From Streptomyces griseosporeus (lineage in GTDB: Bacteria > Actinomycetota > Actinomycetes > Streptomycetales > Streptomycetaceae): 64,000 bases of DNA. Positions within the stretch are counted from its first letter, which is position 1. Every line of letters begins with the position of its first letter. The position numbers were made by a program, and so were the translations under genes. Below, piece by piece: positions 7,842 through 17,309 of the stretch. The stretch lies in assembly GCF_014656055.1 (NCBI RefSeq), contig NZ_BNBR01000002.1:561164-625163 (forward strand). The letters are read 5' to 3'. A model generated the notes under the pieces. It had not been told where the DNA came from, searched no databases, and was given only the letters and a program-made list of their open reading frames with translations.

Positions 7842-10808
7842 ATGGTGCTTGTGCAACAGATCCAGCTCACACCGCCCCTCATAGGCCGCGCCGAAGAACT
7901 CGGCCACCTCACCTCCGCCCTCTCGCGGGCCCGCTCCGGCGACCCGCGCGCGGTGCTGCTGTCCGGTGACGCCGGTGTCGGCAAGACACGGCTGCTCGAC
8001 GAGGCGACGGCGCGGGCCGCCGACGCCGGGATGACGGTGCTGACCGGGCACTGCGTGGACCTGGGCGATGTCGGGCTGCCGTATCTGCCGTTCACGGAGA
8101 TCCTCGGGCAGATCGCGGCCGACGAGCGGTTCGCGAAGGTCCGGGCCGAGTACCCGGTGGTGGAGCGGCTGCTGGGCGGCGCCTCGGACGAGGCGCGCGA
8201 CTCCGGCGGGCGGCTGCGCCTGTTCGAGGGGATGGCGGGACTGTTGGCCGGGGTGGCGGACGTGGCGCCGCTGCTGCTGGTGGTGGAGGACCTGCACTGG
8301 GCGGACCAGTCGTCGCGTGATCTGCTGCGGTTCCTGCTGAGCAGGGGGGTGCTGCAGCGGCCGGCTGCGACGGCGGCCCACCGGCTGGCGGTGCTGGCCT
8401 CCTACCGCTCGGACGATCTGCACCGCCGCCATCCGCTGCGTCCGGTGCTGGCGGAGCTGGTCCGGCTGCCGGTGGTGGAGCGGCTGGAGCTGCGGCCGCT
8501 GCCGGATGCCGAGGTGTCGCGGCTGGTGCGGGCACTGGAGGAGGGGCCGCTGCCGGAGGCGACGGTGCGCGGGATCGTGGAGCGCGCGGAGGGCAACGCG
8601 TTCTACGCGCAGGAGCTGCTCGCGACGGCCGGCGCCGGGTCCGGGGGGCTGCCGAGCGGGCTGGCGGACGTGCTGCTGATCCGCGTGGAGCAGGTGTCGG
8701 AGACGGCGCAGCGGGTGGTGCGTACGGCGGCGGTGGCGGGCCGGCGGGTGGAGCACGAGCTGTTGCGGGCGGTGATGGGGCTGCCCGAGGAGGAGCTGGA
8801 GTCCGCGCTGCGGGAGGCCGTGGGGCGCCAGCTGCTGGTGGCGGGCGAGGGCGACACGTACAGCTTCCGGCACGCGCTCGCCAGGGAGGCGGTCTACGGC
8901 GATCTGCTGCCCGGCGAGCGGGCGCGGATGCACGGGGCGTTCGCGCGGGTGCTGGGCGAGCGGGGACGGGGGCCGGAGTGCGCGGCGGAGCGGGCGTACC
9001 ACTACCGGGAGAGCCACGATCTGCCGGAGGCGCTGGCCGCGTCGCTGGAGGCGGCGGGGCACGCGCGGCGGGTGGGGGCGCCGGCGGAGGAGCTGCGGCA
9101 TCTGGAGGCCGCGCTGGACATGTGGTCGGCGGTGGACGCCGAGCGGCGGCCGGCGGGTGAGGGCTCGGACCGGGTGGCGCTGATGCTGCGGGCGTCGGCG
9201 GCGGCCGCGCATGCCGGGGAAGGGCACCGCGCGGTGGCGCTGACGCGGGCGGCGCTGGCCGGGATCGGCGCGGACGCCGATTCGGAGCTGGCGGCGCGGG
9301 TGCGGTACACGCTGGCGGGGAACCTGCTGGGGGTCGACGCGCTGGAGGCGGCGTTCCGGCACAGCAGTGAGGCGCTGGAGCTGATCCCGGCGCAGCCGCC
9401 GACCAGGACATGGGTGTGGGCCGCGGCCACGCATGTCATGGCGGCGCGTCAGATGGGCGACACGGACACGGCGTCGCGGGTGGGCCGGCAGGCGCTGGCC
9501 GCGGCGCGGGAGCTGGGCGTGCTGGACGCGCAGGCGGACCTGTTGATCTCGCTCACGGGTCTGGAGGGCGGCTCACGGCGCACACCGGAGGGCCGCGAAC
9601 GTCTCGTCCAGGCGCGGGAGCTGGCCCGGCAGGCGGGGAGCGCGCCGGTGGAGATGCGGGCGCTGTTCCAGATCGCGGTCGGCTGCTTTGAGTCGGGCGA
9701 TCTCCAGGAGTGTCTGCCGTGGGTGGCGGAGGGGCTGGAGCGGGCGCGGCGGGCCGGGCTGCTGTCGTCGCCGTATCCGATGGAGATGCGGTATCTGCAG
9801 CTGCTGGTGCTGTACACGCTGGGCCAGTGGGACGCGTGTGCGCGGGAGGCGGCGGCCGATGCGGCGGTGCTGCCGGCGTCGGGCGGCTACGCGGTGGGGC
9901 CGGCCTTGTACGTGGCGCTGGCGCGGGGGGACGCGTCGGCCGCCGAGCGCGCGCGGGCGCTGCTGGAGGGGCCGTTCGACTGGCTGGGCACACTGGTGGC
10001 GGGCGTCGTCCTGACGGACGCGGCGGCGTCGCGCGGTGACGCGGACGCGGCGGTCGAGCGGGTGCGGTCGACGGTGGCGACCCTGTCGGATGGGGTGGGC
10101 GGCACTCCGGACGTGGCCGTGCGGCTGGCGGCACTCGCGCTGGCGGCCGTCGCGGACCGGGCGGAGGAGCTGCGCCGGGCCGGTGACGACGCCGGAATCG
10201 CGCGGTGGCGGGAGACGGCGTCGGAGCTGGTGGAGTTGGCGCGGGAGGCGGCGGGGCACAGCGACGCGGGCCCGCCGCAGGGCCCGGAGGGCCAGGCGTG
10301 GCTGGCGCGGGCCGAGGCGGAGTGGACGCGCGCGGTGGCGGGGCCGGACGTGGCGGCCTGGGAGAAGGCGGTGGCCGGGTTCGGCTTCGGGGACGTCTAC
10401 GAGCGGGCGCGCTGCCGGCTGCGGCTGGCGGAGGCGTTGCTCGTCGCGGACCGGCGCGCGGAGGCGGCGGAGGTGGCCGGTGAGGCGCGGGCGACCGCCG
10501 TGCTGCTGGGGGCGGTGCCGCTGCGGGAGCGGATCGACGCGCTGGTACGGCGGGGCCGGCTCGCCGAGACGGGCGCGTCCGACGGGCAGGCGTCGCCGCT
10601 GACGGCACGGGAGCGGGACGTGCTGCGGCTGCTGGCGCTGGGCCGCAGCAACCGGCAGATCGGTGAGGAGCTGTTCATCAGCGGCAAGACGGCGAGCGTG
10701 CACGTGTCGAACATCCTCGCGAAGCTGGGGGCGGCGAGCCGTACGGAGGCGGTCGCGATCGCCTACCGGGAGGGGCTGCTGGGGCGCCCCCAGGGCGCTT
10801 CGGAGTGA
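7842..10808 (+). CDS. LAL-type LuxR family transcriptional regulator with AAA ATPase domain
   Basis: A 988-residue regulator of the large ATP-binding LuxR type. The N-terminus has a Walker A (SGDAGVGKTRLL, about residues 41-52) and a Walker B-like LLLVVEDLHWAD (about 143-154) with the following STAND-type helices. The centre is a long run of helical repeats. The last 65 residues are a LuxR/GerE helix-turn-helix (LTARERDVLRLLALGRSNRQ onward). Such proteins often activate secondary metabolism or sugar use. No biosynthetic cluster adjoins it here. The start is ambiguous: ATG 7842, or GTG 7851 with a weak CAAGAT hexamer 7 nt upstream suggesting a leaderless form. It is not in an obvious operon. 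Confidence 0.9.
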   Translation: MVLVQQIQLTPPLIGRAEELGHLTSALSRARSGDPRAVLLSGDAGVGKTRLLDEATARAADAGMTVLTGHCVDLGDVGLPYLPFTEILGQIAADERFAKVRAEYPVVERLLGGASDEARDSGGRLRLFEGMAGLLAGVADVAPLLLVVEDLHWADQSSRDLLRFLLSRGVLQRPAATAAHRLAVLASYRSDDLHRRHPLRPVLAELVRLPVVERLELRPLPDAEVSRLVRALEEGPLPEATVRGIVERAEGNAFYAQELLATAGAGSGGLPSGLADVLLIRVEQVSETAQRVVRTAAVAGRRVEHELLRAVMGLPEEELESALREAVGRQLLVAGEGDTYSFRHALAREAVYGDLLPGERARMHGAFARVLGERGRGPECAAERAYHYRESHDLPEALAASLEAAGHARRVGAPAEELRHLEAALDMWSAVDAERRPAGEGSDRVALMLRASAAAAHAGEGHRAVALTRAALAGIGADADSELAARVRYTLAGNLLGVDALEAAFRHSSEALELIPAQPPTRTWVWAAATHVMAARQMGDTDTASRVGRQALAAARELGVLDAQADLLISLTGLEGGSRRTPEGRERLVQARELARQAGSAPVEMRALFQIAVGCFESGDLQECLPWVAEGLERARRAGLLSSPYPMEMRYLQLLVLYTLGQWDACAREAAADAAVLPASGGYAVGPALYVALARGDASAAERARALLEGPFDWLGTLVAGVVLTDAAASRGDADAAVERVRSTVATLSDGVGGTPDVAVRLAALALAAVADRAEELRRAGDDAGIARWRETASELVELAREAAGHSDAGPPQGPEGQAWLARAEAEWTRAVAGPDVAAWEKAVAGFGFGDVYERARCRLRLAEALLVADRRAEAAEVAGEARATAVLLGAVPLRERIDALVRRGRLAETGASDGQASPLTARERDVLRLLALGRSNRQIGEELFISGKTASVHVSNILAKLGAASRTEAVAIAYREGLLGRPQGASE

Positions 10809-10883
10809 GGGACGGGCGGGCTTCACTCCCGTGCGCCCCCGTGCGGTGGGCGTGAAACGCCTCGCAGGTATACAAGCACCTCA

Positions 10884-10889
10884 TACGCT
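10884..10889 (+). promoter_or_regulatory. Candidate -10 TACGCT before the lipoprotein gene
   Basis: TACGCT lies 48 nt before the GTG at 10938, in an A/T-richer patch that also contains GGTATACAAG. No -35 can be assigned with confidence. Confidence 0.3.
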
Positions 10890-10937
10890 CACGGATCTCC
10901 ACCGTCGTCGCCCCGCCCGAGACCTCCCGGGAGACCC

Positions 10938-12813
<1,876 letters not shown>

Positions 12814-12964
12814 GCCGACGCGCAAGCCTCCGTCCGCGGGCGACCGTTGGAGGATCCTCGAAAGCCTCGCCATCCGCCGCCCGGCCGCCGAGGATCGCCA
12901 CGACCGAGGGTCGCCGCCGGCCCCGCCTCGCGGCCGGCTCCGCTGCGGAAGGAAGAGGACGATC

Positions 12965-13723
12965 ATGACCGGTGCATCCGGAAGGACAGCCCTGGTGACG
13001 GGGGCTTCGCGCGGCATCGGACGAGCCGTCGCGGAGCGGCTCGCCGCCGAGGGGGTGTACGTCGTCGTGCACTACGGCAGCCGGAAGGACGCGGCGGAGG
13101 AGACCGTCGCGGCGATCCGTCGTTCGGGCGGACAGGCGTTCGCCCTGCGCGCCGAGCTGGGCGTGGACGGCGACGTGGACACCCTGTTCGCCGGGCTGGA
13201 GGAGGCACTGGCCGGGCGGCCCCTGGACATCCTGGTGAACAACGCCGCCTTCATCGACTACGGCGCCACCATCGACGCGGTGACCCCGGACGCCTACGAG
13301 CGGCAGTTCGCAACGAACGTACGGGCCCCGCTCTTCGTCACGCAGCGCGCGCTGCGGCTGATGCCCGACGGCGGCCGGATCATCAACATCTCGTCGGGGG
13401 TCACCTGGTTCGCCACCCCCGAGATCGTGTACGCGATGACCAAGGGCGCGCTCAACGTCTTCAGCCGCTCGCTCGCCCGGACGCTGGGGCCGCGCGGCAT
13501 CACCGTCAACACGGTCTCCCCCGGCATCACCGGGACCGACATGAACGACTGGCTGCGCGACCCCGACGCCACCCGGCGCGTCGCCGGCATGACCGCGCTG
13601 GGGCGCCCGGGCGAACCGGCCGACATCGGCGACGTCGTGGCGTTCCTCGCCTCGGACGACGCGCGCTGGATCACCGGGCAGACCATCGAGGTCAACGGCG
13701 GCCTGTACCTGGGGCCGCAGTGA
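12965..13723 (+). CDS. Short-chain dehydrogenase/reductase (SDR)
   Basis: A 252-residue classical SDR. The cofactor motif is TGASRGIG (residues 14-21), the structural motif NNAA is about 87-90, and the catalytic triad is Ser in NISSGV plus YxxxK in YAMTK. A C-terminal NGGLYLGPQ completes the fold. The basic residue following the glycine motif (SRKD near residue 38) hints at NADP(H) preference. The substrate is unknown; 3-oxoacyl-ACP or sugar/steroid ketone reduction are options. The ATG is preceded by GGAAGAGG. It converges on the TTA-containing regulator, with 43 bp between stops. Confidence 0.88.
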   Translation: MTGASGRTALVTGASRGIGRAVAERLAAEGVYVVVHYGSRKDAAEETVAAIRRSGGQAFALRAELGVDGDVDTLFAGLEEALAGRPLDILVNNAAFIDYGATIDAVTPDAYERQFATNVRAPLFVTQRALRLMPDGGRIINISSGVTWFATPEIVYAMTKGALNVFSRSLARTLGPRGITVNTVSPGITGTDMNDWLRDPDATRRVAGMTALGRPGEPADIGDVVAFLASDDARWITGQTIEVNGGLYLGPQ

Positions 13724-13766
13724 GCGGCACGGTCCGCCCGGATCCCGCGGCCCGTCGCGAAGGTCC

Positions 13767-14828
13767 CTAGGCCAGCAGGTCGAGCAGGCGCCGGCCGTCC
13801 TCGGTCAGGGCGAGGCGGACCTCACGTCCGTGCCGGTGGCGGCGCAGCAGGCCGGCGCGGACGAGGGCGTCGCAGTGGTATGTGACGGTGCTGACGGCGA
13901 TGCCCATGCTGCTCGCCGCGTCGCTCACCGACGGCCGGAAGCGGGCGTGCAGCAGCAGCGCGGCCCGCGGGGCGCCCAGCACGAGCGCGAGGCGGCCGGT
14001 GCCGTCGGGGCGGGGCGAGGGCGTCTCGGTGAGGCGGGCGAGACCGGGTAACGGGTAGCCGATCCACATCAGGTCCTCGTCCTCGACGCTGTAGGCCGTC
14101 GCCCGGTGCCCGGACACGAGCGGGACCAGCACCAGGCGCCGGCCGGGGATCGTGCGGTGCAGGGGACAGTGGTCCGGGAGGCGGAGGTGGCCGTCGCCGT
14201 AGTGGACGGCCGAGCCCAGCGTGTTGAAGACGGGTCCCATCGAACGGGTCACGACGGCGCGGCCGATCCGCTCCTCCTCCCGTTCGAGGAGCGGAGCCGC
14301 GCGCTGCCACAGCGGCTCGAAGGCCCGCCACACGGACCGCGCGAGCCGCCGGTACGCGTCCACGACGGCGTCCGGCCGGTCCACCACGAGCTGCCACGGG
14401 CGGGGTACGGCCGTCCCGAAGCGGGTGACGGCCTCCTCCGCGAGGGTGTCGGGGCGCAGCAGGTCCAACTCGTCGGCCACGCCGGCCTGCCCGGCGTCCG
14501 TGCCGAGCGTCCCGCTCAGCGCGAGGCTGTCGGGCAGCCAGGACCGGCCGGTGCGCAGGAGCGCGTCCAGCAGGCGGGCCTCCGCCGGTGGCGCGGCGCG
14601 CCGCAGCTCCTCGGCCCAGGCGGCCGGCATCCCGTGCCGACTGGCGCCCACCGTGCTGATGAGGACGGAGAACAGGGTGGTGCCGGGGCTGCGGCCGATG
14701 GCGACACGTGTGTCCTCCAGCGACCCGACCGGGACCGCGTCCTTGGGGCCGCCCGGCCCGCACGCGGTGCCGGAGGATCCGCCAGGGCCGTCGGCCGTGG
14801 CGCGGACGGTGGTCCCGCAGCCTGTCAT
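13767..14828 (-). CDS. ArsR-like winged-helix transcriptional regulator (contains a TTA codon)
   Basis: A 353-residue regulator with the DNA-binding part at the C-terminus (residues about 285-350): SVSDAASSMGIAVSTVTYHC followed by GREVRLALTEDG, a winged helix-turn-helix of ArsR/MarR type. The large N-terminal region, rich in Arg/Leu helices, is probably the sensing or dimerisation domain and has no family I recognise. The ATG at 14828 is preceded by GGGGGAG. Leu260 is encoded by TTA, so translation should depend on the bldA tRNA. The gene diverges from the TPR-polyprenyl synthetase operon. The GTATAC iterons between them are its plausible operator, which is inference. Confidence 0.78.
   Translation of the reverse strand: MTGCGTTVRATADGPGGSSGTACGPGGPKDAVPVGSLEDTRVAIGRSPGTTLFSVLISTVGASRHGMPAAWAEELRRAAPPAEARLLDALLRTGRSWLPDSLALSGTLGTDAGQAGVADELDLLRPDTLAEEAVTRFGTAVPRPWQLVVDRPDAVVDAYRRLARSVWRAFEPLWQRAAPLLEREEERIGRAVVTRSMGPVFNTLGSAVHYGDGHLRLPDHCPLHRTIPGRRLVLVPLVSGHRATAYSVEDEDLMWIGYPLPGLARLTETPSPRPDGTGRLALVLGAPRAALLLHARFRPSVSDAASSMGIAVSTVTYHCDALVRAGLLRRHRHGREVRLALTEDGRRLLDLLA
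14049..14051 (-). other. TTA leucine codon (bldA-dependent) in the regulator gene
   Basis: Codon 260 of the minus-strand regulator reads tta within tac-ccg-tta-ccc. TTA is decoded only by the bldA tRNA in Streptomyces and is absent from almost all genes in this window. Confidence 0.85.
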
Positions 14829-15039
14829 GAAAGCGCTCCCCCCTGGACCGGCGCCCCCGGCGCACGCACCGACCATCCTGCGGCCCGACTCCGTGCCCGC
14901 GCAACGCGTTTGGTCGGCGTGGCGTTCGGCACCTCGCGGACCGCCCGAGGCAACCCGGGCGCCCGCGGGGACGTCTTGACCGGCAGCAGGTGATGCCCCG
15001 GCCCGCCTCCCCCCTGGGCCGGGGCAGTTCCACATCCCT

Positions 15040-15091
15040 CTATACACGGCATGTATACGCATCGTGTATACACAGCAGGTATACGCGTGCG
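15040..15091 (+). repeat. Four 13-bp GTATAC iterons (putative operator)
   Basis: Four tandem 13-bp units begin at 15040, 15053, 15066 and 15079: CTATACACGGCAT, GTATACGCATCGT, GTATACACAGCAG and GTATACGCGTGCG. The hexamer GTATAC is itself palindromic, and GTGTATACAC at 15064-15073 is a perfect 10-bp palindrome. The two bases after the hexamer alternate AC, GC, AC, GC, giving a 26-bp higher order. The block is strikingly A/T-rich for this genome. It sits 26 bp before the TPR gene start and 212 bp from the divergent regulator start. Confidence 0.8.
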
Positions 15092-15116
15092 GCGCATCCG
15101 CGGACGAAAGGCATCG

Positions 15117-16157
15117 ATGTACGGCAAGGCATTCGCCCCGGAGTACCAGGGCGCCCTCACCACCCTGTCCGTCAACGCGTCCCTGGTGGACGTCCTGGCC
15201 GCCGGCACCGAGGAGTTGAGGGCCGCCGAGCGGGCCGGCCGGCACGCCGAGGCGGCGCGGTCCGGGCTGGCAGTCGCGGAGGCGCACCGGCGGCTGGGGC
15301 AGGTGCGGGAGGCGGACCGGGCGTGGAAGGCGAGCTACCGCGCGGCCCGCGCCGCCGGGGACACCGCGGCGATGGCCTGGGCGCTGTGGAGCGGCGGCAC
15401 CCTCGCCCGGCAGCGCGGCGCGCTGGCGCTGGCCCGGCGGCTGCTCGCGCTCGCCGCCGAGCTGGGCGAGCGCGGCGGGGACGTGGTGGTGCGCGGCTAC
15501 TCGCTGGCGGGGCTGGCCGAGACCGGCCGGATCCAGGGCGACTACGAGGCCGTGGGCCGGCTGCACGAGCAGTTGCTGGCCGAGGCGCGGCGGCGCGGCG
15601 AGGCACGGCACACGGTGTGGGCGCTGGAGGGCATCGCCCAGATGCACCGCAACTCCGGTGCCTACGACACGGCGTACGCCCTCTTCGAGGAGGCGGCCGA
15701 GATCGCGGCGCGGGCCGACGACCGGCGCGGGCACGCCTGGGCGCTGCGGGGCCTCGCCGACATCGTGTCGGTGCGCGACGGGGACACCGAGCGGGCACTC
15801 GCGCTGCTGTCGGAGGCGGAGGAGACGTGCCGGGCGATGAACCTGGTGAGCGCGCTCGCCTACAACCTCAAGATGCGCGGCAACGTCCTGTACCGCGCGG
15901 GCCGTTACGCGCAGGCGCGGGGCCTGTACGAGCGGGCGCTGGCCGGTTTCCGCGGCATGGACGAGCCGCGGGGGGAGGCGCTGGCCCGCCTCGGGCTGGT
16001 GAAGTCGCGGGCCCGGCTGGGCCGTGACCGCGCCGAGACGGCGGCCGAACTGGCCGAGCTGGCACGGGTGCTGGAGCGGATAGGGCTGCGGCACGCACGG
16101 GAGATGGTGGCGCGCGCCGAGCAGGAGCTGGGCGTCGCCGCGGAGACCGCACGATGA
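15117..16157 (+). CDS. Tetratricopeptide-repeat protein
   Basis: A 346-residue helical protein made of consecutive TPR-like helix pairs from about residue 30 to 330, for example AWALWSGGTLARQRGALALA, GYSLAGLAETGRIQGDYEAV and LKMRGNVLYRAGRYAQARGL. There is no signal peptide or other domain, so it is probably a cytosolic adaptor or regulator. The ATG at 15117 has GAAAGG upstream. An in-frame ATG at 15051 would place the iterons inside the coding region and is less likely. It overlaps the polyprenyl synthetase gene by ATGA and is the promoter-proximal gene of this two-gene operon. Confidence 0.82.
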   Translation: MYGKAFAPEYQGALTTLSVNASLVDVLAAGTEELRAAERAGRHAEAARSGLAVAEAHRRLGQVREADRAWKASYRAARAAGDTAAMAWALWSGGTLARQRGALALARRLLALAAELGERGGDVVVRGYSLAGLAETGRIQGDYEAVGRLHEQLLAEARRRGEARHTVWALEGIAQMHRNSGAYDTAYALFEEAAEIAARADDRRGHAWALRGLADIVSVRDGDTERALALLSEAEETCRAMNLVSALAYNLKMRGNVLYRAGRYAQARGLYERALAGFRGMDEPRGEALARLGLVKSRARLGRDRAETAAELAELARVLERIGLRHAREMVARAEQELGVAAETAR

Positions 16158-17185
16158 CCGCGACGGACGTGACGGTCACGGACGCCGTCCCCGAGGTCCT
16201 GGACCGCTGCCGGGCGCTGGTGCGGCCGGCGCTGGGCGCGGCCGTGGGGCGGCTGCATCCGTGGGTCGGCGAGATGGCGGCGTACTCCTTCGGCTGGTGC
16301 GAGGTGGGCGGCGCGCCGGCCGCCGCGTCCGGCGGGAAGGGGATCCGGCAGGCGCTGGCCGTGCTGGGCGCCGAGGCCGCCGGGGCGCCCGGGAGCGCGG
16401 GGGTGCCCGCGGCGGTGGCGGTGGAGCTGGTGCACGCCTTCTCGCTGCTGCACGACGACATCATGGACGGCGACGCCACCCGGCGGCGCCGCCCGGCGGT
16501 GTGGCGGGCGTACGGCACGGGTCCGGCGGTCCTCGCGGGCGACGCGCTGTTCGCGCTGGCCGTGGAGACACTGGCCGCGGCGCCCGACGGCGGTGCGGCG
16601 GTACGGCAGTTGTCGGCGGCGCTCGGCGACCTGGTGTGCGGGCAGGCCGACGACCTGCTGTTCACGGCCCGGCCGTGGACGGGCCCGGAGCGGGTGCGGC
16701 CGGACGAGTACCGGGCGATGGCCGAGCGCAAGACGGGTTCCCTGCTGGGTTCCGCGCTGGCGCTCGGGGCGCGTCTCGGCGGTGCGCCGGCCGCGGTGAC
16801 GGCGGGGCTGGAGCGGGCGGGGCGCCGGCTCGGGGTCGCGTTCCAGATCGCCGACGACATCCTCGGCATCTGGGGTGATCCGGCCGTCACCGGCAAGCCC
16901 GTGCACGGCGATCTGCGGGAGCGGAAGAAGACGTTCCCGGTGCTGTGCGCGCTCGACTCCCCCGGCCCGGCGGCCCGTCGGCTGGCCGCGCTGCTGGAGT
17001 CGGACGCCGATACCGCGGAGGTGGCCCTCGCCGTCGAGGAGGCGGGCGGCCGTACGGCGGCGCCGGCCGCGGCCCGCCGGCTGGTCGCGGGGGCGGCGGC
17101 CGAGCTGGACGCCCTGCCGCTGACCGCACGGGCCGCCGCCGAACTGCGGGCGCTGCCGGGGTTCCTCGTGGGCCGGGACCTGTGA
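16154..17185 (+). CDS. Polyprenyl (geranylgeranyl-type) diphosphate synthase
   Basis: A 343-residue trans-isoprenyl diphosphate synthase. The first Asp-rich motif is DDIMDGD (residues 101-107) and the second is DDILG within FQIADDILGIWGD (234-242). Both are needed to bind Mg2+-diphosphate. GGKGIRQ near residue 60 is the family's substrate-binding GKxxR segment. It condenses allylic diphosphates with isopentenyl diphosphate; the chain length cannot be fixed from sequence alone. No terpene cyclase, phytoene synthase or quinone gene adjoins it. The only partner is the translationally coupled TPR protein, an unusual pairing. Confidence 0.9.
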   Translation: MTATDVTVTDAVPEVLDRCRALVRPALGAAVGRLHPWVGEMAAYSFGWCEVGGAPAAASGGKGIRQALAVLGAEAAGAPGSAGVPAAVAVELVHAFSLLHDDIMDGDATRRRRPAVWRAYGTGPAVLAGDALFALAVETLAAAPDGGAAVRQLSAALGDLVCGQADDLLFTARPWTGPERVRPDEYRAMAERKTGSLLGSALALGARLGGAPAAVTAGLERAGRRLGVAFQIADDILGIWGDPAVTGKPVHGDLRERKKTFPVLCALDSPGPAARRLAALLESDADTAEVALAVEEAGGRTAAPAAARRLVAGAAAELDALPLTARAAAELRALPGFLVGRDL

Positions 17186-17213
17186 CGGCCGGAACCCGCC
17201 CCTGAGGCACGCT

Positions 17214-17233
17214 GGTTACTCACGGTTACCCAT
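17214..17233 (+). repeat. Two 10-bp direct repeats before the pseudokinase gene
   Basis: GGTTACTCAC is followed directly by GGTTACCCAT. A 10-bp period places both copies on the same helix face, as for a bound regulator. It lies 77 bp before the preferred start of the pseudokinase gene. Confidence 0.35.
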
Positions 17234-17309
17234 GGCTCGTTGAACACAGGCCGTCACACGTCCCGTACCCATGGGAAACGTGAGTTCCGGGGTTCAGCGA
17301 GGGATGACC

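Noticed and set aside
6228..9434. Very long minus-strand open frame (over 1000 codons) across the kinase and LAL regulator genes
   Set aside because: Composition is Arg/Pro/Gly/His-rich with no domain, opposite to two well-supported genes. A typical GC-frame shadow.
12853..12866. Palindrome GAGGATCCTC upstream of the SDR gene
   Set aside because: A single short palindrome in GC-rich sequence with no second copy or link to a regulator. Expected by chance.
15040..15091. Iteron-type replication origin
   Set aside because: No rep or partition gene is nearby, and the position between divergent regulator and operon favours an operator.
15051..15116. Earlier ATG start for the TPR protein
   Set aside because: It would translate the GTATAC iterons into the N-terminus. 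The ATG at 15117 has a spaced GAAAGG and begins the conserved helical part.
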